Assembly (NCBI RefSeq): GCF_002313155.2
Contig: NZ_NWFK02000001.1
Span: 1,302,001 to 1,366,000 of the forward strand
Length of the DNA: 64,000 bases
Direction of reading: 5' to 3'
Origin: Psychrobacter sp. FDAARGOS_221
Lineage (GTDB): Bacteria; Pseudomonadota; Gammaproteobacteria; Pseudomonadales; Moraxellaceae
The notes under the pieces were generated by a model, which saw nothing but the letters and a program-made list of their open reading frames with translations, had not been told where the DNA came from and did no database searches. A program made the position numbers and the translations under genes. This document shows positions 29,269 through 37,564 of this stretch, piece after piece. Every line of letters starts with the position of its first letter. The first letter of the stretch is position 1.

Positions 29269-29346
29269 AATGATTGATAATATGATTTAAATCCAGAGAC
29301 CATAACTTGAATACAACCTAAATAGAGCAGGAGTTATGGTTTTTTT
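29269..29346 (+). ncRNA. Candidate small RNA of about 78 nt
   Basis: The region runs from the expected start below the 29235 promoter to a terminator-like hairpin ACCATAACT/AGTTATGGT (29299-29307 with 29332-29340) ending in TTTTTT. No plus-strand gene precedes this terminator, so it is unexplained unless a short RNA is made. The inner loop is long (24 nt). There is no recognised family. Speculative. Confidence 0.3.
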
Positions 29347-29439
29347 ATCTTGATAACTGTCGTTTATGACCGCCTTGATTGTAGTTAACCCTTTTAATCC
29401 TTTGCTTATCAAATAATCGCTCGTGATGAAAAATAGGAT

Positions 29440-29476
29440 AAAAAAAGGCCTGAAAGTAAGGTTTACTTTCAGACCC
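29440..29476 (-). terminator. Terminator of nhaA
   Basis: CTGAAAGTAA/TTACTTTCAG stem, extended on the minus strand by GGGT with GCC(T) pairs, a 3-nt loop, and T7. Confidence 0.85.
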
Positions 29477-29531
29477 TTGATATAATAAACAGCTAAGTCG
29501 CTCAATAACATCAATGAGCGCTTAGGGTGCT

Positions 29532-30734
29532 TTACCCTTTTGTTAAATCTAGCGAGCTTTCAGGACTAACACCCGGCTTTAAGGTAGTTTTTAATAAGAA
29601 ATAACCGATAATACCTGAAATTAATGAGCCTAGAATAATACCTAAACGCGGATCGAAACCTTCTGTACCGCCGCCAAAGGCTAGGCCACTAATGAATAGA
29701 CTCATGGTGAAGCCCACACCACATAACAATGACACACCATATATTTGCTTGAAGTTAGTGCCATTAGGTAACGACGCCAATCCAAACTTAATAATCAACC
29801 AGCACATCGTCATAATACCGACTTGCTTACCGATGAATAAGCCGGCAGCAATACCAAATGGTACCGAATGCAACAGCTGTTCCATACCAGCGCCCTGCAA
29901 TGAGATACCGGCATTAGCAAAGGCAAACAGCGGTAAAATCGCAAAGGCAACTGTGCCGTGTAAGTCATGCTCCATATCTTCTAGCGGTGAATGCTCTGGG
30001 TCGTCTTTGTTGACCATAGGGATAAATAACGCCAGTAACACGCCTGCCAATGTCGCATGCACGCCTGACTTTAATACCGCAATCCACATAATGATGCCAA
30101 AGAAAATATAAGGCGTAATAGCAGTAACGTTACGGCGATTAAGCATATATAAAAACGGCAGACACAGACCGGCAATCAGCAACGACAATAGCGATAAATC
30201 ACTGGTATAAAATAACGCAATGATTAAAATTGCGCCGATATCATCGAAAATCGCAATCGATACCAAGAATATCTTTAACGCATTCGGCACACGACTGCCC
30301 AATAAGCTCAAAATACCAATGGCAAACGCAATATCAGTTGCGGCAGGAATTGCCCAACCCGCCAAGTACTCTGGGTTATTATGGTTGAACGCCACATAGA
30401 CCAAGGCTGGCGCAATCATACCGCCGATGGCTGCCGCTGCAGGTAATATAATCTGCTTAATATTTGACAGCTCACCAATCAACACTTCTCGTTTGAGCTC
30501 AAGGCCGACTAAGAAAAAGAATACCGCCATTAATCCATCATTAATCCAGTGGTGGGCATCTTTATCGATAATCAAGTCTCCCACTTGCACAACAACTGGC
30601 GCATGGATAAATGACACATACCAGTCGTGCAATGGAGAGTTTGCCACAATCATGGCGGCTAAAGCGGCAATTGCGAGTACAACGCCCCCTGCTGCCTCAT
30701 AGCTAAAGAAATTTTTTATTTTTTGAAGTAGCAT
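29532..30734 (-). CDS. nhaA: Na+/H+ antiporter NhaA
   Basis: Inner-membrane antiporter that exports Na+ or Li+ in exchange for two protons and sets pH homeostasis in salt. About 12 membrane segments. The transport acids are present: Asp134 in [10 protein letters not shown] and Asp164-Asp165 in [22 protein letters not shown] and [15 protein letters not shown] are family signatures. 400 residues, close to E. coli NhaA (388). Its presence suits a salt-tolerant organism. The upstream region contains a long hairpin that might act in its leader. Confidence 0.95.
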   Translation of the reverse strand: MLLQKIKNFFSYEAAGGVVLAIAALAAMIVANSPLHDWYVSFIHAPVVVQVGDLIIDKDAHHWINDGLMAVFFFLVGLELKREVLIGELSNIKQIILPAAAAIGGMIAPALVYVAFNHNNPEYLAGWAIPAATDIAFAIGILSLLGSRVPNALKIFLVSIAIFDDIGAILIIALFYTSDLSLLSLLIAGLCLPFLYMLNRRNVTAITPYIFFGIIMWIAVLKSGVHATLAGVLLALFIPMVNKDDPEHSPLEDMEHDLHGTVAFAILPLFAFANAGISLQGAGMEQLLHSVPFGIAAGLFIGKQVGIMTMCWLIIKFGLASLPNGTNFKQIYGVSLLCGVGFTMSLFISGLAFGGGTEGFDPRLGIILGSLISGIIGYFLLKTTLKPGVSPESSLDLTKG

Positions 30735-30810
30735 GCATCCTCTCTATCTTGCTTGTAAGGTCAAATATGAAATGAACCTTTTATCATTTTGATTATTTAT
30801 TGGCATTTAT

Positions 30811-30871
30811 GGTAGCAGAAAAACACAAGTGTCGAGTGAATTTTTGGAAAGGACTTGTGTTTTTTGCTGCC
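30811..30871. repeat. Long inverted repeat between nhaA and the TSUP gene
   Basis: 12-bp perfect stem AAAAACACAAGT (30819-30830) with ACTTGTGTTTTT (30853-30864), extended by GCAG/CTGC with a small bulge, and a 22-nt loop. T runs close the stem on both strands, so it looks like a terminator in a place where no gene ends. Confidence 0.7.
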
Positions 30872-30922
30872 TAAGATAGGACAAACAACATTACCTCTGA
30901 CAGCAGTGCTTGGCGTATCTCA

Positions 30923-30931
30923 TGCTATAAT
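30923..30931 (+). promoter_or_regulatory. Extended -10 promoter of the TSUP gene
   Basis: TGCTATAAT, 36 nt before the ATG at 30967; no good -35. Confidence 0.5.
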
Positions 30932-30966
30932 CAACTCTTTTTTCAACGCTACTATATAAGTTATGG

Positions 30967-31731
30967 ATGCCTGTTATGGAATTGTCATTATCTATTGAGA
31001 TTATTATCATGCTAACGGCAGTGGCAACCGTTGCAGGCTTTATTGATGCCATCGCTGGCGGCGGTGGCTTATTGACCATTCCTGCTATGCTACTGGCGAA
31101 TATTCCGCCGGTGATGACCTTAGGTACCAATAAGCTACAGGCCACTTCTGGTGCCCTCACCGCCTCGATTACTATGATCAAAAAAGGCGTGGTATCACCA
31201 TCCAAAATTAAACTGGCCATCATCGGTGCTTTTGTGGGTTCTGCTGTCGGCACCATCGCTGTTCAGCTATCACCGCCTGATATGCTAGAAAAACTGATCC
31301 CTTTTTTGATTGCCGCTATAGGCATTTATACCCTATTTGCACCCAGTCTTGGTGAGGTAGAAGCAGAACCTAGAATTAAAGAATCAACTTGGCAGCGGAT
31401 ATTTAGCCCCTTGATTGGCTTTTATGACGGCTATGTTGGGCCCGGCACTGGGATGTTTTTTGCACTAGGCAATGTTGCCTTACGAGGTAAAGAAATCGTT
31501 TCGGCCACGGGTACCGCCAAAGTGCTTAATTTTTCAACCAATATCGCCTCGCTGATTTTCTTTATTTTGGGAGGTAAGGTGATATGGAGCGTGGGCTTGG
31601 CAATGATGGTTGGACAAACCGTAGGTGCTTTTGCCGGGTCACATATGGTGGTCAAAGGCGGCAGTAAAATTATCCGCCCGATGATTGTCATTATGTGTTT
31701 GGCAATGATTACGAAGTACGTGTTTGGCTAA
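30967..31731 (+). CDS. yfcA: TSUP-family permease (TauE/SafE, YfcA-like)
   Basis: Inner-membrane permease of 254 residues with about seven or eight hydrophobic segments. The two half-repeats are seen in GFIDAIAGGGGLLTIPAM with LGTNKLQATSGAL, and GFYDGYVGPGTGMFFALG with VSATGTAKVLNF, the pattern of YfcA in the TauE/SafE family. Family members move sulfite, sulfoacetate or other organosulfur anions; the substrate here is unknown. metR follows in the same direction after 88 nt, which hints at sulfur metabolism. ATG 30976 is a possible later start. Confidence 0.88.
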   Translation: MPVMELSLSIEIIIMLTAVATVAGFIDAIAGGGGLLTIPAMLLANIPPVMTLGTNKLQATSGALTASITMIKKGVVSPSKIKLAIIGAFVGSAVGTIAVQLSPPDMLEKLIPFLIAAIGIYTLFAPSLGEVEAEPRIKESTWQRIFSPLIGFYDGYVGPGTGMFFALGNVALRGKEIVSATGTAKVLNFSTNIASLIFFILGGKVIWSVGLAMMVGQTVGAFAGSHMVVKGGSKIIRPMIVIMCLAMITKYVFG

Positions 31732-31819
31732 TATAGCCATTCCCTATATAGCGGATGACCTTATCACAACGAATGGGTTAGAATAACAATATCCTTCATT
31801 AATAAACTGATTGACGACT

Positions 31820-32779
31820 ATGCTCGAGCTTCGCCACTTACAAACTTTAACCGCATTACGTGCTCATGGCTCTCTGGCCGCAGCTGCAGATGAATTACAC
31901 GTGACCGCATCTGCGGTGTCACATCAACTAAAAGAGCTTGAAAACTACTATGGTGTCAAACTGGTCAATCGTCGTACTCGTCCGTTGACTTTTACACCTG
32001 CTGGTAATGTTGTTTTAAAGTTGGCCGACAGCATTTTGCCGCAAGTCATCCGTACTAAAAACAACCTAAAAAGATTGGCTCATGGCCAAGCAGGACGACT
32101 GCGTCTGGCTTCTGAATGTCACAGCTGTTTTGATTGGTTAATGCCCATTTTGAATCAGTTCCGCCGTGAATGGTCTGATGTGGAGCTCGACTTTGCGACT
32201 GGATTTGACCCCGAGCCGCATCACTTGCTCAGTGAAAGTGATATTGATTTGCTGATTACGACCAGCGATTTGGATATTGACGGTATTTGCTACCAGCCGT
32301 TATTTACTTATGAAAGCCGCTTGGTACTGTCGCCGACTCACCCACTTGCCAGCAAGCAGCTGATTGAACCCAGTGATGTGGTCGATCAGACCTTGATTGC
32401 CTATCCGGTAGAAGCCAAGCGCCTGGATGTCATCGCTAAATTTATGGCGCCTGCCGACTTAAGCTTCGCAAAAATTCGCACCACGGAGCTGACGGCGATG
32501 CTAATTCAGCTGGTTGCTAGTGAACGTGGGGTTGCAGCGCTTCCTGACTGGGTAGCGGCAGAGTATGAGAAAAAAGGATGGATTGTGACACGTCGGTTGG
32601 CAGCACAGACCACTGACCAAACGACGGCTAAAGCGACTGGCAAAACAACTAGACAGACGCTAGACAATCAAAAACAAGGCGTTTATTGCCAACTGTTTGC
32701 AGCAACCCGTGAGAGCAGCTCAGATGTGGCTTATATGCAAGGTTTTGCCAAGCTATTAGAAGGACTGGTTAAACCGTAA
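31820..32779 (+). CDS. metR: LysR-type regulator MetR
   Basis: Transcription factor that in E. coli activates metE and metH using homocysteine. ATG 31820 gives MLELRHLQTLTALRAHGSLA, collinear with MetR; the TTG nine bases upstream is less likely. A winged helix fills 1-60. The effector domain has the MetR-typical ECHSCFDWLMP (99-109), LFTYESRLVLSPTHPLA and AYPVEAKRLDV. A Thr/Gln-rich insert TTDQTTAKATGKTTRQT sits at about 264-280. 319 residues. It is not beside metE here; its neighbour is the TSUP permease gene. Confidence 0.88.
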   Translation: MLELRHLQTLTALRAHGSLAAAADELHVTASAVSHQLKELENYYGVKLVNRRTRPLTFTPAGNVVLKLADSILPQVIRTKNNLKRLAHGQAGRLRLASECHSCFDWLMPILNQFRREWSDVELDFATGFDPEPHHLLSESDIDLLITTSDLDIDGICYQPLFTYESRLVLSPTHPLASKQLIEPSDVVDQTLIAYPVEAKRLDVIAKFMAPADLSFAKIRTTELTAMLIQLVASERGVAALPDWVAAEYEKKGWIVTRRLAAQTTDQTTAKATGKTTRQTLDNQKQGVYCQLFAATRESSSDVAYMQGFAKLLEGLVKP

Positions 32780-32903
32780 CCGTTGGTGCCGTAAAGAAAG
32801 ATTAGTTTAGAGAAACTGGTTTAGATTTAGCCAGTGCAGCTGTATAACCTATGTAAGATATGACTAAAAGCTGACGACGGCTATAGAAAAGAGAATACTA
32901 TTG

Positions 32904-33275
32904 TTATAGCAACGTCCGCATCAGATAGTATCCGACAGCGGTTGCGATTAGGGTAAGTAGTACATGCACCCCAATCAGCACAATGCCGGCTCCAATTTTT
33001 CCGCTATTGAGCAAACCAAACACTTCACTACTAAACGTGCTAAAAGTCGTCAGTCCGCCTAAAAACCCAGTCATCACAAACAGTTTCACATTTGGATGCC
33101 AAGCACTACCGATACGCATAAATAGCACCATCGCCATACCGATCAGCAGTCCGCCTAAGACATTCGCGCCTAAAGTTCCCAGTGGTATCCAACTGTGCAG
33201 TGGATTTAGTTTGGCCAGCCAAGCACGTAAACAAGCGCCGATTGCTGCACCTAAGCCAATGGCTATCCACTGCAT
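32904..33275 (-). CDS. crcB: Fluoride ion channel CrcB/Fluc
   Basis: Small membrane protein of 123 residues with four hydrophobic helices that exports fluoride as an antiparallel dimer. [10 protein letters not shown] with Asn38 and [15 protein letters not shown] (70-84) are the Fluc signatures; Phe78 and Phe81 fit the pore phenylalanines. AAAGGAG precedes ATG 33275. Only 45 nt separate it from tsaD upstream, so there is no room for a fluoride riboswitch of its own, and co-transcription with tsaD is likely. Confidence 0.94.
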   Translation of the reverse strand: MQWIAIGLGAAIGACLRAWLAKLNPLHSWIPLGTLGANVLGGLLIGMAMVLFMRIGSAWHPNVKLFVMTGFLGGLTTFSTFSSEVFGLLNSGKIGAGIVLIGVHVLLTLIATAVGYYLMRTLL

Positions 33276-33320
33276 CAGACTCTCCTTTGCTAGTCATTTA
33301 ATTTATAGGTAAGCGTTTAT

Positions 33321-34376
33321 TTATGACAACGCAGGCAACTCACTGATATTCCATCTTGGCACACAGCTGACAGATAAATCATCAGCTTGACCAGACTGCA
33401 ATCTTTGATAACCCGCATACGCAATCATCGCACCATTGTCTGTACACAGCTCAAGCGGTGCATAATGCACAGTGGCATTATTTTTGGCCAGCTCAGTCTC
33501 TAAGCTTTCACGTAAATGCAAGTTTGCACTCACCCCGCCAGCAATCACTAGCTGTTTCATACCTGTTTGCTTTAACGCTTTAACGCATTTTTTTACCAAA
33601 GTATCGACTACCGCATGTTGGAAGCTGGCAGCGATATCCGAACGTACTTTTGGGTCGCTGTCTGAGCCTGGAGTATCTTTAATCAGATTATGCACCGCAG
33701 TTTTCATACCACTAAATGAAAAATCCAATCCCTTATGCAACATGGGTCGTGGCAAATCATAAGCAGAGGCATCACCATCAAGGGCTAGCCGTGCCACATT
33801 TGGTCCGCCTGGGTACGGCAGATCTAACATTTTGGCTGCTTTATCAAAGCACTCGCCGGCCGCGTCATCAATGCTTTCACCCAGTATTTCATACTCACCA
33901 ATAGCGTGCGCCGCCACCAGCAGAGTGTGTCCTCCGGATACCAACAATGACACAAACGGAAACTGCGGTGGATTAGCACCTAACAGTGGCGATAGCAAAT
34001 GCCCTTCCATATGATGCACACCAATGGCAGGCACATCAAGCCCATAAGCCAAACTACGCCCAAACAGCGCGCCTGTCATCAGAGCCCCGATCAGACCTGG
34101 GCCTTTGGTAAAGGCAATGGCATCAATCTCATCTTTGCTCATCTGGCATTGCTCGAGCAACTCATCAAGTAGCGGTACCAGCTTGCGAATATGATCGCGA
34201 CTGGCAAGCTCAGGCACCACGCCACCATAGGTCGCATGCAGATCAATTTGAGAATACAGTACTTGTCCGACCAGACCATTGCCGTCTTGTTCCAGGCGCT
34301 CGCTATCAAAAATAGCCAGCCCTGTCTCGTCACATGATGTTTCTAAACCTAATACTTTCAAATGGCACCCATTCAT
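33321..34376 (-). CDS. tsaD: tRNA threonylcarbamoyladenosine transferase TsaD
   Basis: Subunit that transfers threonylcarbamoyl to A37 of ANN-decoding tRNAs, with TsaB and Tsa[13 protein letters not shown] at the N-terminus, metal ligands His122 and His126 in [23 protein letters not shown] and [15 protein letters not shown]. 351 residues. The start is uncertain: ATG 34376 has no clear ribosome site, and TTG 34361 would begin at LKVLGLETS, closer to the family. In other gammaproteobacteria rpsU lies beside it; here two lipoprotein genes lie between. Confidence 0.95.
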   Translation of the reverse strand: MNGCHLKVLGLETSCDETGLAIFDSERLEQDGNGLVGQVLYSQIDLHATYGGVVPELASRDHIRKLVPLLDELLEQCQMSKDEIDAIAFTKGPGLIGALMTGALFGRSLAYGLDVPAIGVHHMEGHLLSPLLGANPPQFPFVSLLVSGGHTLLVAAHAIGEYEILGESIDDAAGECFDKAAKMLDLPYPGGPNVARLALDGDASAYDLPRPMLHKGLDFSFSGMKTAVHNLIKDTPGSDSDPKVRSDIAASFQHAVVDTLVKKCVKALKQTGMKQLVIAGGVSANLHLRESLETELAKNNATVHYAPLELCTDNGAMIAYAGYQRLQSGQADDLSVSCVPRWNISELPALS

Positions 34377-34429
34377 TGATTGGCATCAACATCCGTATCT
34401 GCCATCAAACCTGTTTTATTAATTGGCAC

Positions 34430-34462
34430 AAAAAACCGCCAGTGTAGCTATACAATGGCGGT
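34430..34462 (-). terminator. Terminator of the cytochrome c5 gene
   Basis: ACCGCCA/TGGCGGT stem with an inner TGTA/TACA stem and T6 on the minus strand, about 90 nt after the cytochrome stop and 54 nt before tsaD. Confidence 0.8.
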
Positions 34463-34553
34463 AGTTTACCAAATTATCAACAATACGTTTTATCTATTGT
34501 TTATCGCCAATCATGACAAATCATCTATTGGCTATAAAAATTACTATATTAGA

Positions 34554-35156
34554 TTAGCTAGATTGCTCAACCATATAGTCAACAGCCGCATGAACTTGTG
34601 CTTCAGTCACATCACCCGCTGCTTGAGGTGGCATTTGGTTAAAGCCTTCTGCTGAATGCTTATACAACGTCTCTTTACCTTGAGCAATACGTGGTGCCCA
34701 CGCCTCTTTGTCACCTAACTTAGGTGAGCTTAGCAGGCCCGTCGCATGACAGGTTTTACACGTTTTTTCATACAGCTCTGCGCCAGCATTAGCATCTAGT
34801 GGTGCATCGTCTGTCGCAGCTGCAGCAGCCTCTACTTCAGGCTCAGCTTCTGCCGCTTCTACTTCTTCTGTCACCTCAACTTCTTCTGTCACCTCAACTT
34901 CTTCAGTTTCAGGCGCAGCTTCCACTTCTGGTGCTTCTACTTCAGCAGGTTCAGCTGTGGTTGTTTCTGCGGCTGTATCCGCTGTTGTCGTTGTTTCAGT
35001 TGACTCTGAGCCACCGCCACAACCGACCAGCAGTCCTAACGCCAGCGCGCTACTGATAAGTAGACCACTTTTGGCAAATGCTGATTGACCGTTGCGATTG
35101 GCAGTGCCAACAGATAATGATGATAATTGACTTTTTTGTTGCTTATTGCTTAGCAT
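34554..35156 (-). CDS. Cytochrome c5-family lipoprotein with acidic linker
   Basis: Electron carrier anchored by lipid in the envelope. Lipobox LLVGC places the acylated Cys at 46 after a basic N-region; GAGG precedes ATG 35156. Residues about 50-118 are a Glu/Thr/Ala linker containing the repeated hexamer EVEVTE. The C-terminal 80 residues are a class I cytochrome with heme site CKTCH (133-137) and axial Met175 in NQMPPQ. 200 residues. The acidic linker may hold the heme away from the membrane. Redox partners are unknown. Confidence 0.88.
   Translation of the reverse strand: MLSNKQQKSQLSSLSVGTANRNGQSAFAKSGLLISSALALGLLVGCGGGSESTETTTTADTAAETTTAEPAEVEAPEVEAAPETEEVEVTEEVEVTEEVEAAEAEPEVEAAAAATDDAPLDANAGAELYEKTCKTCHATGLLSSPKLGDKEAWAPRIAQGKETLYKHSAEGFNQMPPQAAGDVTEAQVHAAVDYMVEQSS
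34861..34910 (-). repeat. In-frame 18-bp tandem repeat in the cytochrome linker
   Basis: Unit ACTTCTTCTGTCACCTCA (+ strand) at 34861-34878 and 34879-34896, then a partial third copy. It encodes six residues per copy, so copy changes would keep the frame. Confidence 0.85.
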
Positions 35157-35383
35157 GAGAGACCTCGCCTTTGCTAAATGTATGTTAACTTTTTAAAAAA
35201 TAAAAAAGATTAAAATCTGCAAATAGATTGCATCGGGGTTTTACAAAACAAGCAACCTAAAGCCAGTAATACAGTGACTAAATAAACCCTGCATTAGACT
35301 GATCACATTATCTGTGGCTATCCAGCCTAGGCCGTGTCTTTATCAAACAACTGACTTTTTAACAATTAAGAACCGACCTCGGT

Positions 35384-35773
35384 TTATTCAGCAGCAGGTT
35401 CTTCAGCTGCTTCAGTCGCCTCTTCCATTGCAGGCTGCTCTTCAGCAGTGTCTGCTGCTTCTGCGGTTGCAACGTCTGCTTCTGCATCCGCAGCATCTGT
35501 TGCGTCAGCATCGGCTTCAGCATCTGTACCTGCTTCTGCGTCTGCTTCACCTTCTGCTGCTGGTACGGTTTCAATGTCTTCAAGGTTTAATGGCTCTGGC
35601 TCTGGTGCATTTGCTCTTGCCAGCTCAGCCGCTTCTTCTACTTTATCAATCGCTTTCACTTCATGTTCATCGCTACCACCACAAGCAGTTAGCAATAAAG
35701 CAGTACCTAATACCAAAGCAGGTGCAGAGAACATACGGTGAACATTTTTCACTTGAAGATTGATTAGTGACAT
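35384..35773 (-). CDS. Acidic low-complexity lipoprotein
   Basis: Lipoprotein of 129 residues, not recognised. AGGAG precedes ATG 35773, lipobox LLTAC with Cys31, then GGSDEHEVKAIDKVEEAAE, a possibly helical stretch. The last 60 residues are almost only Ala, Glu, Asp and Thr. There is no heme site. The CGGS start and acidic tail recall the linker of the cytochrome c5 lipoprotein next door (227 nt downstream, same strand), so it could be a companion or a copy that lost the heme domain. Highly acidic and presumably disordered. The opposite-strand ORFs here are shadows. Confidence 0.7.
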   Translation of the reverse strand: MSLINLQVKNVHRMFSAPALVLGTALLLTACGGSDEHEVKAIDKVEEAAELARANAPEPEPLNLEDIETVPAAEGEADAEAGTDAEADADATDAADAEADVATAEAADTAEEQPAMEEATEAAEEPAAE

Positions 35774-36475
35774 TATTAACTCCTAGATAGGTTGCGGATA
35801 CATCGTGTATCTGTATTAAATAAATAACTATTTAACGAACAACTATTAAATAATACGGCTATTATCGGATTAATCTGCGTCTGTGCGCTCCACATTATCA
35901 TCACGCTAACATCGATAGATAACGGTTTAGCAGAGCATACAGCATCACTCAATAACCCGAACTTAATTTACGCCACAATAATATCACAACCGTTGATATG
36001 TCACTATCACTAACCGCCTTAAACCGCTACTGATTAATGGGGTAAAATTTAACATCCTACCGACATTCATCTGTACTCGGCTTTACACTTGATTTATAAA
36101 CCCCTAATAGACAAAATTAATTAATGACACTTAATCAATAAAATTAGCCATTGATTAAAAATAATATCACTATAATTATAATGATTCATTTTAAATGAAT
36201 GTTATTAAGCATTATAAACTTATAATAAACGCGCTTCAAATACATTTTTCTATTTTAAGTATAAATTTAAGGACAAAACGCTTTAGATTTTTCAAATTAA
36301 AACATTAAACAACTATTTTCACTTTTAGAAGTCTGGCCTCTGCTCTACTCTTCTACTCTCATATAGATACAAAAACTAAGATTAGTGCCATGTAACTAAA
36401 ACTGATGACCAAAGCTTAATAATCAAATAAAGTTGACCCTGAATAAACCTGCCGCCTGAGCCATTGATAAGCATA

Positions 36476-36504
36476 TTGACAGTTTATTTATTTTTTAGTA
36501 TAAT
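36476..36504 (+). promoter_or_regulatory. Consensus sigma-70 promoter of rpsU
   Basis: TTGACA (36476-36481), exactly 17 bp, TATAAT (36499-36504): both hexamers are perfect. It implies a leader of about 160 nt. Confidence 0.85.
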
Positions 36505-36573
36505 TTCGCTCTTACTTTTGCGTGTTTGACACCCAAAGTAATGATTTTAAATTTTATTCTAGCAAGAGCTGAT

Positions 36574-36600
36574 GCCGTAAACCCCTTGAGACGCTACGGC
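36574..36600 (+). promoter_or_regulatory. Hairpin in the rpsU leader
   Basis: GCCGTA/TACGGC stem around GTAAACCCCTT and GACGCTA. The same two words recur after the gene at 36915-36925 and 36934-36940. Confidence 0.35.
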
Positions 36601-36671
36601 TAATACCAACCACACAGCATTGCTAATGTCACTAGTCTCTCATTTCCACTAAATGTTATTAAGGAGTCTGC

Positions 36672-36887
36672 ATGCCTTCAGTTAAGGTTAAAGAGAACGA
36701 ACCTGTTGATATCGCTATCCGTCGCTTCAAGCGTGCCTGCGAAAAAGCTGGTGTTTTATCTGATGTTCGTAAGCGTGAGTTTTACGAAAAGCCAACGCAA
36801 GAGCGTAAGCGTAAAAAGGCAGCAGCAGTAAAACGCTACAAGAAAAAATTACAACGTGAATCAATCCGTACAACTCGTATGTACTAA
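36672..36887 (+). CDS. rpsU: 30S ribosomal protein S21
   Basis: Small-subunit protein of 71 residues needed for initiation. [20 protein letters not shown] and the very basic tail [15 protein letters not shown] are the S21 signature. AAGGAG precedes the ATG. In enterics and pseudomonads rpsU is followed by dnaG and rpoD; here yqeY follows and then a convergent gene, so that operon is split. A strong terminator follows rpsU. Confidence 0.97.
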   Translation: MPSVKVKENEPVDIAIRRFKRACEKAGVLSDVRKREFYEKPTQERKRKKAAAVKRYKKKLQRESIRTTRMY

Positions 36888-36971
36888 TCATCGGAACTAC
36901 CGATTGATTCAGCTGTAAACCCCTTATTTGCAGGACGCTATGCGCTAGCATAATAACGGAATTTACAACGT

Positions 36972-37041
36972 AAAAAAACCACCTTATTTGGTCGCCTACT
37001 TGCTTCATTGCTAATAGCGCCCTAATACAGGTGGTTTTTTT
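36972..37041 (+). terminator. Terminator of rpsU
   Basis: 13-bp stem, seven A then CCACCT (36972-36984) with AGGTGG then seven T (37029-37041), and a 44-nt loop. Long loop but unmistakable ends. Confidence 0.8.
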
Positions 37042-37107
37042 ATGGTAAAATTTTCTTATTATTTATCATTATAATCACAACAATCACGAACACGTAAGGA
37101 AGCCGCC

Positions 37108-37557
37108 ATGAGCGCATTAAAAGACACCATTACTGAACAAGTAAAAACTTCAATGAAAGCACGTGAACTTGAAAAAGTAAAAGTGCTACGTAACGTACAA
37201 TCAGTAATCAAGCAAATTGAAATTGATCGTAAGATTGAGCTAGATGATGCCGGTATTCTTGAAATTCTTCAAAAGCAGCTAAAACAGCGTCAAGAATCAT
37301 TGGCTGTGTTCAAAGAAAACGGTCGTGAAGACTTGGTTGAAAAAGAACAGTTTGAAATCGATATCATCAACGAGTTTATGCCACAGCAGATGAGTGATGA
37401 AGAGCTAGCCGCATTGGTTAATGAAGAAATCAGTGCCCAAGGCGCAAGCTCTATGCAAGACATGGGTAAAGTGATGGGTGCGCTTAAGAGCAAAACCGCT
37501 GGACGTGCTGATCCTGCGACCATCTCACAGTTGGTGAAAAAAGCATTAATGGGCTAA
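37108..37557 (+). CDS. yqeY: GatB/YqeY domain protein
   Basis: Protein of 149 residues related to the tRNA-binding tail of the amidotransferase subunit GatB. LEKVKVLRNVQSVIKQIEID, LQKQLKQRQESLAVF and MGKVMGALKSKTAGRAD are typical. AAGGAA precedes ATG 37108. It may bind tRNA, but the role of stand-alone YqeY is not settled. Commonly found after rpsU, as here. It converges on the M48 gene with a 7-nt gap. Confidence 0.92.
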   Translation: MSALKDTITEQVKTSMKARELEKVKVLRNVQSVIKQIEIDRKIELDDAGILEILQKQLKQRQESLAVFKENGREDLVEKEQFEIDIINEFMPQQMSDEELAALVNEEISAQGASSMQDMGKVMGALKSKTAGRADPATISQLVKKALMG

Positions 37558-37564
37558 TAGCTCA

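Larger units (their letters stand above)
29145..29531. other. Intergenic region between the DUF2799 gene and nhaA
   Basis: 387 nt. It holds the nhaA terminator on the minus strand and, on the plus strand, a promoter-like pair followed 80 nt later by a terminator (described as a candidate RNA). Confidence 0.6.
35774..36671. other. Long A/T-rich intergenic region before rpsU
   Basis: 898 nt. The middle (36080-36300) is very A/T-rich and holds a 17-nt palindrome ATTCATTT-T-AAATGAAT at 36184-36200. The end carries the rpsU promoter and a leader of about 160 nt. No ORF with a ribosome site is seen. Confidence 0.6.

Noticed and set aside
29692..30111. Open frame of 139 codons opposite nhaA
   Set aside because: Antisense to conserved NhaA codons; composition follows the complementary strand.
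33276..33320. Fluoride riboswitch before crcB
   Set aside because: Only 45 nt are free between tsaD and crcB and no crcB RNA motif is seen.
35314..35763. Leu/Gln-rich open frame of 149 codons opposite the acidic lipoprotein gene
   Set aside because: The bias is the complement of Glu/Ala codons on the true strand; no start signal.
36727..37008. Minus-strand frame of 93 codons across rpsU and its terminator
   Set aside because: Overlaps rpsU and a terminator hairpin; no ribosome site.
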